Below are positions 1-8,685 of a DNA stretch of 64,000 bases, one piece after another. Under the pieces are notes generated by a model that was given only the letters and a program-made list of their open reading frames with translations, had not been told where the DNA came from and did no database searches. This DNA comes from Mycobacterium sp. OTB74. GTDB taxonomy: Bacteria; Actinomycetota; Actinomycetes; Mycobacteriales; Mycobacteriaceae. The stretch spans positions 62,001 to 126,000 of the forward strand of contig NZ_JARXVD010000002.1 of NCBI RefSeq assembly GCF_029892685.1. The letters run 5' to 3'. Both the position numbers and the translations under genes were made by a program. Every line of letters begins with the position of its first letter. Within the stretch, counting starts at the first letter, position 1.

Positions 1-1
1 C

Positions 2-1195
2 ATTGCCCCGTTCGCGGTGATCGCCCCGCTGATCGGGCCGGCGCTGGACCGCGTGCAGCAGGGCCGCCGGGTGGCACTCGCAGTGTCGTTCGCGCTGCGA
101 ACCGTTCTCGCGCTGGTGCTGATCGCCAACTACGACGGGGCCACCGGCAGCTATCCGCCCTGGGTGCTATACCCCTGCGCGCTCGGGATGATGGTGCTGT
201 CCAAGTCGTTCAGCGTGCTGCGCAGTGCCATGACGCCACGCGTCCTGCCACCGTCCATCGACCTGGTACGGGTCAACTCCCGGCTCACCATGTTCGGTTT
301 GTTGGGCGGTACCGGGTTGGGCGGCGGTGTGGCGGCTGCCTTCGAGTACACCTTCGGCCTCATGCATCTGCCGGGCGCGCTCTACGTCGTGGTCGCGGTG
401 ACCATTGCAGGCGCTGTGCTCACTATGCGCATCCCCAAATGGGTCGAAGTCACCGAAGGGGAAGTGCCCGCAACCCTGTCGTATCACTCCCCTACCGAAC
501 ACATCCGGCAGCCGTCGGCCAAGGCCCGCTCGCCCCGACAACCGTTGGGACGCAACATCATCACCTCGCTGTGGGGGAACTGCACCATCAAGATCATGGT
601 GGGCTTCCTGTTCCTGTACCCCGCCTTCGTCGCCAAGTCGCACGACGCGGGGGCCTGGGAACAGCTCAAGATTCTGGGGCTGATCGGCGCCGCTGCCGGC
701 ATCGGCAACTTCGGCGGGAACATCACCAGTGCCCGCCTCAAGCTCGGACGTCCGGCACAAGTTGTGGTGCGAGCAACGGTCATCGTCACCGCCGCCGCTA
801 TCGCCGCCGCCGTGACCGGCAATCTCTTGATGGCCGCGGTCACCACGCTGATCACCTCGGCGGCCACCGCCATCTCGAAGGCGTCGCTGGATGCCTCACT
901 GCAGCAGGATCTGCCGGAAGAATCGCGCGCCTCAGGCTTCGGTCGTTCCGAATCGGTCCTACAGCTGGCGTGGGTGATCGGCGGCGCCATCGGTGTGCTG
1001 ATCTATACCGATCTGTGGATCGGTTTCACCGCCGTCAGCGCGGCGTTGATACTGGGTCTCGCGCAGACGCTGGTGAGCTACAACGGCGACTCGCTGATTC
1101 CCGGTCTCGGCGGCAACCGGCCCGTACTCGCTGAAAAGGAAGGACCACGGCCCAATCCCGCGGCGACGCCCGGGTCCGGCTCAGGATGGATATGA
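2..1195 (+). CDS. MFS-type membrane transporter, 5' end outside window (Rv0876c-like)
   Basis: Polytopic inner-membrane protein of the major facilitator superfamily. The reading frame is open to the left edge of the window, so the true start and first helices are missing; the first internal GTG is at 17 but the frame runs upstream of it. Several hydrophobic segments alternate with short charged loops, and a long polar loop (around 430-560) separates two halves, as expected for 6+6 helices. The stop overlaps the start of the next gene by 10 bases, indicating co-translation with the DUF2771 protein, the same arrangement as Rv0876c-Rv0875c of M. tuberculosis. The substrate is unknown. Confidence 0.85.
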   Translation: MAPFAVIAPLIGPALDRVQQGRRVALAVSFALRTVLALVLIANYDGATGSYPPWVLYPCALGMMVLSKSFSVLRSAMTPRVLPPSIDLVRVNSRLTMFGLLGGTGLGGGVAAAFEYTFGLMHLPGALYVVVAVTIAGAVLTMRIPKWVEVTEGEVPATLSYHSPTEHIRQPSAKARSPRQPLGRNIITSLWGNCTIKIMVGFLFLYPAFVAKSHDAGAWEQLKILGLIGAAAGIGNFGGNITSARLKLGRPAQVVVRATVIVTAAAIAAAVTGNLLMAAVTTLITSAATAISKASLDASLQQDLPEESRASGFGRSESVLQLAWVIGGAIGVLIYTDLWIGFTAVSAALILGLAQTLVSYNGDSLIPGLGGNRPVLAEKEGPRPNPAATPGSGSGWI

Positions 1196-1686
1196 AACGA
1201 GTTCTTGCACTACTGGCGGCGGCGGCCGTTGTCTCTGCGGCGGCCACCGGCGCGTTGGTGTGGAAGCTGACCCGCGACGGAGCCAACCGCGGCCCGCGCT
1301 ACCCCGAGATCAGTGCATTCACCAACGGCCAGCTGACCCGGGTCGGCCCGTACCGGTACTGCCAGGTGCTCGACTTGGACAACTGCGACGTGCCCGCGAG
1401 CGTCGGCGAGCTGAATGTCAGTGCCCGGCACCCGATCCAGCTCTCGGTGCCGCAGGCGATCGGCCGCGCGCCGTGGGTGCTGTTGTTGGCGTACGAGGAT
1501 GCCGGCACCGCGATCCGGGAGTTCCGGCCTGACACCAAACTGGCGGTGACCATTCCGACAGTCGACCCGCACCACGGCAAGCTGACCGGGTTGGCGGTGC
1601 AGCTGCCGACCCTGGTGCGCGACTCGGAGGGAAACGAGTTCCCGCTGCCCCATGCCGAGTGGTCCGTCCGAACCGTCTGGAACTAG
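1186..1686 (+). CDS. DUF2771 family exported/membrane-anchored protein (Rv0875c-like)
   Basis: A 166-residue protein with one N-terminal hydrophobic segment (about residues 5-27) followed by a soluble domain predicted to lie outside the membrane. It matches the mycobacterial DUF2771 family by overall sequence and by its position directly after the MFS gene, which it overlaps. Two cysteines about 8 residues apart (YCQVLDLDNC) could form a disulfide outside the cell. The start could also be the ATG two codons downstream. Function is not established; tight coupling suggests it assists or is regulated with the transporter (inference). Confidence 0.8.
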   Translation: MDMKRVLALLAAAAVVSAAATGALVWKLTRDGANRGPRYPEISAFTNGQLTRVGPYRYCQVLDLDNCDVPASVGELNVSARHPIQLSVPQAIGRAPWVLLLAYEDAGTAIREFRPDTKLAVTIPTVDPHHGKLTGLAVQLPTLVRDSEGNEFPLPHAEWSVRTVWN

Positions 1687-1784
1687 CCCCTCAGACTGCC
1701 GAGTCCGTGTCTTGACCGGCTGGCACCCTTTCGCCTTCGCGCGTCGGTCGATACATGAGTGAGACCAGATGAACTCGACCCTGG

Positions 1785-2222
1785 CTAACTCTCCTCGGGC
1801 CAATATCCTTGCGACTCAAGGCCGTCGTCCGGGTCGTCCCAGCTGTCGTAGCGTCTTTCACGGGGTCGGATGATGCGGCGGCGCAGCTCCAACAACAGCT
1901 CCTCAGTGGAGGCACGGGCGAGAGCGTCCGCGGTGTAGGAGTGGTACCGAGGTTCGGGGCTGTCTCGGCGCAGCTTGACGACCATCTCTTTGGGTTCTCC
2001 GCCGGCCAGGATCGTGTCGATGCTTCCCGGTGCCCACCCAAGCTTGTTCTCCAGCATGGCGTAGGTGCCCGGACTGGCCTTGCGCACACCGTTCTCGATG
2101 TCGGAGAGGGTTCGCACCGTGAACTGCAGGCTGTTTGCGAAGTCAGTGCGGTTGCGGTAGCCCAGCGCGACGCGCCGGCTCACGATCTGGTGGCCCAGCC
2201 TTCTAAAAGCATCCTGGTCCAT
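1785..2222 (-). CDS. XRE-family helix-turn-helix regulator
   Basis: A 145-residue protein whose first about 65 residues form an XRE/Cro-type HTH (segment with TDFANSLQFTVRTLSDIENG, typical recognition-helix pattern SxxTLSxIENG). The C-terminal half is charged and has no domain I recognise. It lies in an insertion relative to the M. tuberculosis order (between the Rv0875c- and Rv0871-like genes) together with the small gene upstream at 2327-2779. Two near-identical direct repeats lie just upstream of its start and are candidate operator sites for self-control. A DNA-binding role is well supported; targets are unknown. Confidence 0.8.
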   Translation of the reverse strand: MDQDAFRRLGHQIVSRRVALGYRNRTDFANSLQFTVRTLSDIENGVRKASPGTYAMLENKLGWAPGSIDTILAGGEPKEMVVKLRRDSPEPRYHSYTADALARASTEELLLELRRRIIRPRERRYDSWDDPDDGLESQGYWPEES

Positions 2223-2275
2223 TAAGGCATGCTTACGCCCGACGAGCGGCGATGTCGAGCCGCCATGCCCATTTT

Positions 2276-2317
2276 TATCCGTATATTGTGTGAGACATAT
2301 CCGTATTGTGCGCGAGA
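2276..2317 (-). promoter_or_regulatory. Tandem direct repeat upstream of the XRE gene (candidate operator)
   Basis: Two about 20-base repeats (2276-2295 and 2298-2317), both reading TATCCGTAT on the plus strand followed by TTGTG and ending GAGA, spaced 22 bases start to start, i.e. two helical turns. The stretch is clearly more AT-rich than its surroundings and sits between the stop of the upstream small gene and the start of the XRE regulator. Binding of the regulator here is inference from position and repeat phasing. Confidence 0.45.
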
Positions 2318-2326
2318 TAACGGAAA

Positions 2327-2779
2327 CTACTTCCGCGGCACCCCCGCCAGATCGGCCCTGACCTGGGTAATGGTGTCCCAGAACAGCTCCTCAACCTTCT
2401 CCCGAGACAACCCCGCCACCTCGACCCTGGGCACCCCGGTCAGTTCGCGGCGCACCACCTTGGCGTCAGGTAGCGAGTCGCCCGTCCACCATTCCTGACG
2501 AATTTCGAAGTCATCGAAGCGCTCACCCTCACGGGTGTGTCGGAGGTGACCACGGCGCTTGCTCACCGGTACTCGCGCCCACCACTGCGCCCGCCAGTAC
2601 GGGCCGTCATAAGCCCCCGGCGGCGCACCGGCCTCCCACTCCTCGACGTGAACAGGCTCAACCGGCGCAATGCCGTTGTAGTCCTTCGCAAAACCGTATG
2701 CCTCGTCGCGATCGAGGTAGACCCGCTCGATGCGGTAGGTGTCACCGCTACCCGCAGTCACCACATACACCATCGCCAT
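2327..2779 (-). CDS. Hypothetical small protein next to XRE regulator
   Basis: A 150-residue soluble, acidic protein rich in Trp/Tyr (for example a segment with PYWRAQWWARV), no signal peptide or membrane helix. Its opening strand (VYVVTAGSG...RIERVYLDRDEAYGFAKDY) resembles small phage/actinobacterial proteins that start with a single beta-alpha unit. Start chosen at 2779 because a strong GGAGG site lies about 8 bases upstream. It is transcribed towards the XRE gene with about 100 bases between them, so the two may form one unit. I do not recognise a function; a toxin-antitoxin role is possible but unsupported by motifs. Confidence 0.65.
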   Translation of the reverse strand: MAMVYVVTAGSGDTYRIERVYLDRDEAYGFAKDYNGIAPVEPVHVEEWEAGAPPGAYDGPYWRAQWWARVPVSKRRGHLRHTREGERFDDFEIRQEWWTGDSLPDAKVVRRELTGVPRVEVAGLSREKVEELFWDTITQVRADLAGVPRK

Positions 2780-3104
2780 CGCCGCCTCCTACACCCACCA
2801 CAACCGCCGGACCTCAGTGTTTCACCAACCGCACCGGCATGCCCGACAAAACGCCGATCACTTCGGCAACCGGCGTAACCGCGCGCCAGGACACGACCGA
2901 ACTTCAGCTGCGCGAGGGAAAGCCAGGGAAAGCAGTTCCTGAATAGATGCGGAACGTATCGGTTTCCAGCCGCTGCAAAGCCGCCGAACCGTGGCTCTGG
3001 CACGCTGCAGCCCCGCTGCACTGTCGATAACCGCACTTCACTCAGCGGACCCGATCCACCGCGGGCTCATGACAGGTGTTCCGGCCCACGGCCGGCGTGC
3101 AACC
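2780..3104. other. Intergenic stretch without recognised gene
   Basis: This 325-base stretch lies between the divergent-in-context small gene (minus) and the 3' end of the cold-shock gene (minus). Short open frames on both strands have atypical composition and no family resemblance. I see no tRNA, terminator hairpin or strong promoter beyond the GGAGG site belonging to the gene at 2779. Confidence 0.5.
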
Positions 3105-3515
3105 TCAGGCGTCGAGTTCGCGCGCGACTGCCTTGACCACCTCGGACACCTTGCGGGCCGTCTTGCGGTCCGGGTACCGGCCACGACGCAGCTCGGACTG
3201 CACGGCATCCTCAAGGAGCGTGATCATGTCCGAGACCATGCCGTGCAGCTCGTCCGGAGTGTGCTTGTGCTCAGGAGCCGACGTCTCGCGGCGAGTGCGC
3301 GCCAGGCTTGGCGGCGGATCAATCAGCTTGAGGCTCAACGCCTGCGGGCCGCGACGGCCTGCCGCGACGCCGAACTCGACGCGCTGGCCTGCCTTGAGCC
3401 CTTCGACCCCAGCAGGCAATGCCGAAGACCGGACGTAGACGTCCTCGCCCTCTTCTTGAGAGAGGAAGCCGAAGCCCTTCTCGGTGTCATACCACTTAAC
3501 CCGGCCGGTCGGCAC
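3105..3515 (-). CDS. cspB: Cold-shock domain protein CspB-type with C-terminal extension (Rv0871-like)
   Basis: A single-stranded nucleic-acid-binding cold-shock domain (residues about 1-67) with the RNP1 motif KGFGFL and RNP2-like VYVRSS, followed by a 65-residue charged helical extension. That two-part structure of about 135 residues is typical of mycobacterial CspB, unlike the 67-residue CspA. The start at GTG 3515 gives an N terminus beginning PTGRVKWYD as in the family, with AGGTGAG just upstream; an earlier GTG at 3524 would add three residues. Likely acts as an RNA chaperone in the cytoplasm. Confidence 0.9.
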   Translation of the reverse strand: MPTGRVKWYDTEKGFGFLSQEEGEDVYVRSSALPAGVEGLKAGQRVEFGVAAGRRGPQALSLKLIDPPPSLARTRRETSAPEHKHTPDELHGMVSDMITLLEDAVQSELRRGRYPDRKTARKVSEVVKAVARELDA

Positions 3516-3659
3516 TGGTCTCACCTGCTCGTTCTCAACATGCGGTCACATAACGAAGCGCCCCACATGGGCAGGACGCGATGGGGTGATCTTACTCGGC
3601 CACCGATCCCGGCAGCATCCCTATTACTCGGTAGGCTGGAGACCCCTGTTGGAGGTGAC

Positions 3660-4073
3660 ATGCGACTGGTCCTGAATGTGATCTGGTTGGTGTTCGGCGG
3701 CCTGTGGCTGGCGTTGGGCTATTTCCTGGCCGCACTGATCTGTTTCCTGCTCATCATCACAATTCCGTTCGGTATCGCCTCGGCCCGCATCGGTATGTAT
3801 GCACTGTGGCCGTTCGGCAAGACCGTCGTCGACAAGCCCGGTCCCCGACCGGGTGCCCTGATCGGCAACATCATCTGGGTCGTGGTGTGCGGCATCTGGT
3901 TGGTCATCGCTCACATCACCACCGCCATCGCCCAGGCCCTCACCATCGTGGGCATTCCGCTGGCGCTGGCGAATCTCAAACTGATTCCGGTGTCGCTGAT
4001 GCCGCTGGGCAAGCAGATCGTGCCGGTGGATCAGGCCCACCCACAGCAGTCCTGGCAGTCCTGGCCGAGATGA
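3660..4073 (+). CDS. YccF-domain inner-membrane protein (Rv0870c-like)
   Basis: A 137-residue membrane protein made of two similar halves, each starting with an N(V/I)IW.V..G.WL motif (near residues 6 and 76) and followed by a second hydrophobic segment, the hallmark of YccF-domain proteins. The start is ATG at 3660, preceded by a clear GGAGG site. Its stop overlaps the start of moaA (ATGA), so the two are co-translated. The function of YccF proteins is not established; context with molybdopterin genes is conserved in mycobacteria. Confidence 0.88.
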   Translation: MRLVLNVIWLVFGGLWLALGYFLAALICFLLIITIPFGIASARIGMYALWPFGKTVVDKPGPRPGALIGNIIWVVVCGIWLVIAHITTAIAQALTIVGIPLALANLKLIPVSLMPLGKQIVPVDQAHPQQSWQSWPR

Positions 4074-5128
4074 CACTCACCGCACTGGGCATCCCAAGCT
4101 CGGCACGCCCCGCTAGTCCGGCCCCCGAATCCGGGCCACTGATCGACACTCACGGCCGGGTGGCAACCGACCTGCGCGTCTCTCTGACCGACCGGTGCAA
4201 TTTGCGCTGTACCTATTGCATGCCGGCCGAGGGCCTGGACTGGCTGCCGCGAGAGGACCTGCTGTCCCTCGATGAACTCACCCGCCTGCTGCGGCTGGCA
4301 GTGACCCGTCTCGGTATCACCGACGTGCGCTTCACCGGCGGCGAACCCCTGTTGTCCCCACACCTCGAAGATGCCGTCGCAGCCGCCGCCGCGTTGTCGC
4401 CTCGTCCCGGTATTGCATTGACCACCAACGGGATTGGCCTGGCCAAGCGAGCCGGCCCGTTGAAACGGGCCGGGCTGGACCGCGTCAACATCTCGCTGGA
4501 CACCGTCGATCCGGACCACTTCGCCCACATCACGCGGCGGCACCGAATGACTGACGTTCTCGACGGCCTGGCCGCCGCCGCGCACGCCGGGCTGACGCCG
4601 GTGAAGGTCAACGCGGTGCTGGACCCTGACACCGGCCTCGACGACGCAGTCAGTCTGCTGCGGTTCTGTCTGAAGCACGGTTACCAGTTGCGGATCATCG
4701 AGCAGATGCCGCTGGATGCGGGCCATCAGTGGCAGCGTGGGCGGGCGCTGGACGCCGAGCAGATCCTCTCGACATTGCGCAGTGAGTTCACTCTGACGCC
4801 GGACCCGGCCCCTCGAGGCTCGGCGCCGGCCGAGCTGTGGCGGGTAGAAGGCGGCCATGACGATGCCACGGTCGGCATCATCGCGTCGGTGTCCGCAGCG
4901 TTCTGTGGAGCGTGTGACCGCACTCGGCTGACCGCCGACGGTCAGGTACGCAGCTGCCTGTTTGCTCAGCAGGAAACCGACCTGCGTGGGCTGATACGCA
5001 GCGGCGCTGAAGATGCCAAGTTAGAGGCGGCCTGGCGGGCCGCCATGTGGGCCAAGCCGGCCGGCCATGGCATCAACGCCCCGGGCTTCGTCCAGCCGGT
5101 CCGCCCGATGAGCGCGATCGGTGGGTGA
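4070..5128 (+). CDS. moaA: GTP 3',8-cyclase MoaA (molybdopterin step 1; MoaA2-type)
   Basis: Radical-SAM enzyme that with MoaC turns GTP into cyclic pyranopterin monophosphate, the first step of molybdenum cofactor synthesis. The N-terminal [4Fe-4S] ligands are C43, C47 and C50 in the motif CNLRCTYC; the second cluster site is in the C-terminal segment with CGACDRTR and a further cysteine (RSCLF). The protein ends in the conserved Gly-Gly tail. At 352 residues it has the normal family length. The start at 4070 overlaps the preceding stop; the annotated long upstream extension in this frame is not protein-like. Downstream moaD overlaps by 8 bases, so the genes form an operon. Confidence 0.95.
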   Translation: MTLTALGIPSSARPASPAPESGPLIDTHGRVATDLRVSLTDRCNLRCTYCMPAEGLDWLPREDLLSLDELTRLLRLAVTRLGITDVRFTGGEPLLSPHLEDAVAAAAALSPRPGIALTTNGIGLAKRAGPLKRAGLDRVNISLDTVDPDHFAHITRRHRMTDVLDGLAAAAHAGLTPVKVNAVLDPDTGLDDAVSLLRFCLKHGYQLRIIEQMPLDAGHQWQRGRALDAEQILSTLRSEFTLTPDPAPRGSAPAELWRVEGGHDDATVGIIASVSAAFCGACDRTRLTADGQVRSCLFAQQETDLRGLIRSGAEDAKLEAAWRAAMWAKPAGHGINAPGFVQPVRPMSAIGG

Positions 5129-5390
5129 ATTGGCGACCGACATTGACGTCACTGTCCGTTATTTCGCGGCTGCGCAGGCCGCAACGGGAATCGAGACCGA
5201 AATGTTGCAGCTCCCGGCTGACACGACGGTCCGTGATCTGGTGCAGTTGATTGGTGCCCGCGGGGCAGGTGTGGCAAAAGTGCTTACACGCTGCTCGTTT
5301 CTTCGTGACGGCGTCGCCGTGCGAGACCTCGACGGGGCGTTGCTAACAAACCAAACCGTCGATGTGTTACCGCCTTTCGCCGGCGGATAG
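5121..5390 (+). CDS. moaD: MoaD-type sulfur carrier (molybdopterin synthase small subunit)
   Basis: An 89-residue ubiquitin-fold protein ending in Gly-Gly, the residue that is converted to thiocarboxylate and donates sulfur to precursor Z in complex with MoaE. The start is GTG at 5121, overlapping the moaA stop by 8 bases, indicating translational coupling. In M. tuberculosis the equivalent (moaD2) lies between moaA2 and rpfA as here. Its partner MoaE is encoded about 1.7 kb away on the opposite strand (7051-7473). Confidence 0.93.
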   Translation: MGELATDIDVTVRYFAAAQAATGIETEMLQLPADTTVRDLVQLIGARGAGVAKVLTRCSFLRDGVAVRDLDGALLTNQTVDVLPPFAGG

Positions 5391-5391
5391 T

Positions 5392-5407
5392 TGTGATTTA
5401 CATCACA
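5392..5407. promoter_or_regulatory. CRP/Cmr-type binding site upstream of rpfA
   Basis: The 16 bases read TGTGATTTACATCACA, an exact TGTGA-N6-TCACA palindrome. It starts two bases after the moaD stop and about 410 bases before the rpfA start. In M. tuberculosis the rpfA promoter is a known target of the cAMP receptor protein Rv3676, so this site is most simply read as the same control. Confidence 0.8.
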
Positions 5408-5619
5408 TCACAGATCTGTAACGGACTGGCTACAACCAAGTGGAGCCACGTTTGCACCTGCAGAAATGCCGAAATTTCCAGCGGGTTTAAAGGTTTCACA
5501 GAATTTGCCAGGCTCAGAAACGCCGAAACGCGTTAGAGATGACGTAACTGCAGCGAAGCTATACCGTCGTCAACCAAGCCATAGGCGACCCCATGGCCAT
5601 CCGTATCTGAGACGCCTAG

Positions 5620-6993
<1,374 letters not shown>

Positions 6994-7001
6994 CGCCAGA
7001 C

Positions 7002-7042
7002 AAAGAGAACGGCCCCGACCATTGGTCGGGGCCGTTCTCTTT
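7002..7042. terminator. Bidirectional intrinsic terminator between rpfA and moaE
   Basis: A perfect 19-base-pair hairpin (arms 7002-7020 and 7024-7042, loop ATT) with A-rich and T-rich ends on either side, placed between two convergent genes. It can stop transcription of rpfA rightward and of moaC-mog-moaE leftward. Confidence 0.92.
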
Positions 7043-7050
7043 TCATTAGT

Positions 7051-7473
7051 TCAGGCCGAGCCGACCCATTCCTCGGTCCCATCGGCGAAAAACTGGTGCT
7101 TCCACACCGGTAGCCGCTCCTTGACCGTGTCAACCAGCAGCGCGCACGTCCGGAACGCCGCGGCGCGATGATCGGCCGACACCGAGGCAACCAGCGCGGC
7201 ATCGCCGATCTGCAAGGCGCCGACGCGATGGCTGACCGCCAGTGCCCGAATGCCCTCACCCGCCGCGGCAACCTCCGCGGCGACCTCGGCCAGCACTGCG
7301 GCCGCAGACGGATGCGCCGAATACTCCAGGCGCGTCACCGAACGTCCACCGTCGTGGTCACGCACCACTCCGGCAAAGCTCACCACTGCGCCCGCGGCCC
7401 GATGATTGACCAGTGCCTCGTGTTCGCTGACGTCGAGTGTGGCTTCGCTGAGTTCGGCACGAAGGACGATCAC
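7051..7473 (-). CDS. moaE: Molybdopterin synthase large subunit MoaE (MoaE2-type)
   Basis: The catalytic subunit that inserts two sulfurs, carried by MoaD, into cyclic pyranopterin monophosphate. It contains the family signatures RLEYSAHP.A, the HR.G.L..GDAALV block, and the active-site region with lysines in [13 protein letters not shown]. The GTG start at 7473 gives 140 residues, the family norm, overlaps the mog stop (GTGA), and has GGAAAGGA upstream; the longer open frame to 7602 lies inside mog and is spurious. It is last in the moaC-mog-moaE operon and converges on rpfA. Confidence 0.94.
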   Translation of the reverse strand: MIVLRAELSEATLDVSEHEALVNHRAAGAVVSFAGVVRDHDGGRSVTRLEYSAHPSAAAVLAEVAAEVAAAGEGIRALAVSHRVGALQIGDAALVASVSADHRAAAFRTCALLVDTVKERLPVWKHQFFADGTEEWVGSA

Positions 7474-7940
7474 CCGTGGTCCTTTCCGCTCAATTGGTCC
7501 AACGCGTGCTTCAGGACTTCGCCCAGCACCCCTAGACCGTCCTTCACGCCGCCCGTGGAGCCCGGCAGGTTGACAATCAGTGTTCGTCCGGCCACCCCGC
7601 ATATGCCGCGGGAGAGCACCGATGTCGGTACCTTCGGCAACCCGGAACGTCGGATGGCGTCGGCCAGGCCCGGAATCTGGTAATCCAGCACCTGTTCGGT
7701 CATCTGTGGGGTGGCATCGGTGGGTGATATCCCGGTACCGCCGGAAGTGATCACCAGCGCCACCCCGTCGGCGACGGCACGCCGCAGCTCGGTGCCCACC
7801 GGCGCCCCGTCTGGCACCACGACGGGCGCGGGGACGTTGAACCCGCGCTCTTCCAGCCAGGCCACGATCAGCGGGCCGGTGCGGTCTTCATAAATGCCGG
7901 CAGAAGCGCGGGTGGAGGCTATGACGACGCGGGCCCTCAT
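7470..7940 (-). CDS. mog: Molybdopterin adenylyltransferase-type protein Mog
   Basis: MoaB/Mog-family protein of 156 residues that activates molybdopterin by adenylation before molybdenum insertion. It has the MPT-binding signature [11 protein letters not shown], the [12 protein letters not shown] segment and a C-terminal NLPGS..GV.DGL motif. Start at ATG 7940 is preferred because GGGAGCG lies upstream; an ATG at 7955 is possible but would overlap moaC. It sits three bases after the moaC stop and overlaps moaE, so the three genes are one operon. Confidence 0.93.
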   Translation of the reverse strand: MRARVVIASTRASAGIYEDRTGPLIVAWLEERGFNVPAPVVVPDGAPVGTELRRAVADGVALVITSGGTGISPTDATPQMTEQVLDYQIPGLADAIRRSGLPKVPTSVLSRGICGVAGRTLIVNLPGSTGGVKDGLGVLGEVLKHALDQLSGKDHG

Positions 7941-7942
7941 CG

Positions 7943-8407
7943 CTATCGCTCCCATGTGCCCGTCTTGCCACCCTCTTTGCGCAGCACCCGAACATCGTCG
8001 ATACGGGCAGCCGGGTCGACGGCTTTGATCATGTCGTACAGCGTCAGCGCCGCCACGCTCACCGCAGTGAGCGCTTCCATCTCCACCCCGGTGCGGTCGG
8101 TGGTGCGCACGGTGGCGGTGATCCGAACTTCCGTGCCGACGACCTCGAAGGCCACCTCGACACCGGTCAGTGCCAGTTGGTGGCACAGCGGAATCAGGTC
8201 GCTGGTGCGCTTGGCGGCCATGATGCCGGCCACCCGCGCGGTTGCCAGGGCGTCACCTTTGGGCAGACCGCCAGTGCTGATGAGGTCGACGACGTCGGCA
8301 CGGGTGTGCAGGACGCCTGCAGCAACTGCAATGCGCTTGGTGGCGTCCTTGGCGGTCACGTCGACCATGTGGGCCGCACCCGACTTGTCCAGGTGCGAAA
8401 GCTCCAC
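7943..8407 (-). CDS. moaC: Cyclic pyranopterin monophosphate synthase MoaC
   Basis: Second enzyme of molybdenum cofactor synthesis, acting with MoaA. The 154-residue protein starts with the family block LSHLD..G.A.MVDV, has [16 protein letters not shown], the catalytic region PLCHQLALT, and [19 protein letters not shown]. Start GTG 8407 lies two bases beyond the stop of the small gene 8410-8601, so translation is likely coupled to it. Confidence 0.95.
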   Translation of the reverse strand: MELSHLDKSGAAHMVDVTAKDATKRIAVAAGVLHTRADVVDLISTGGLPKGDALATARVAGIMAAKRTSDLIPLCHQLALTGVEVAFEVVGTEVRITATVRTTDRTGVEMEALTAVSVAALTLYDMIKAVDPAARIDDVRVLRKEGGKTGTWER

Positions 8408-8409
8408 GG

Positions 8410-8601
8410 CTACCTGTTGACGACGGTGACCGGGTGCGTGTACGGCAGCGTCTCCGCCGGCAAGGGAAATGTCAGCTCGCCGAACGGCGACAGCGCGCCG
8501 GTGCGGTCCGTTGCCAGCTCACTGACGGCGTGCTCGTCACCGGCTACTTCCGGCCAGCCGTTGTCGACGTAGTGCTTCTTGTTGTCAGCCACGGCTGCCA
8601 T
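8410..8601 (-). CDS. Small conserved protein heading the moaC operon (Rv0863-like)
   Basis: A 63-residue cytoplasmic protein starting [21 protein letters not shown]. It matches the small Rv0863 family by sequence and by position: two bases upstream of moaC and divergent from the Rv0862c-like gene. It has no signal or membrane segment. Conservation of a short gene at the head of the moa operon argues that it is real; its role is unknown. Confidence 0.75.
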   Translation of the reverse strand: MAAVADNKKHYVDNGWPEVAGDEHAVSELATDRTGALSPFGELTFPLPAETLPYTHPVTVVNR

Positions 8602-8685
8602 TGTGGCAGGCCGCAGGCGCGCTGGCGAGATCGGGCGTCCCGGACGCGAGGAGGAAAACAGCAGCTGCCTTTACCCTGGTCAACA

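Noticed and set aside
2780-3104. Overlapping short frames in the intergenic stretch
   Set aside because: No ribosome site of note, no family likeness, unlike codon use of neighbours.
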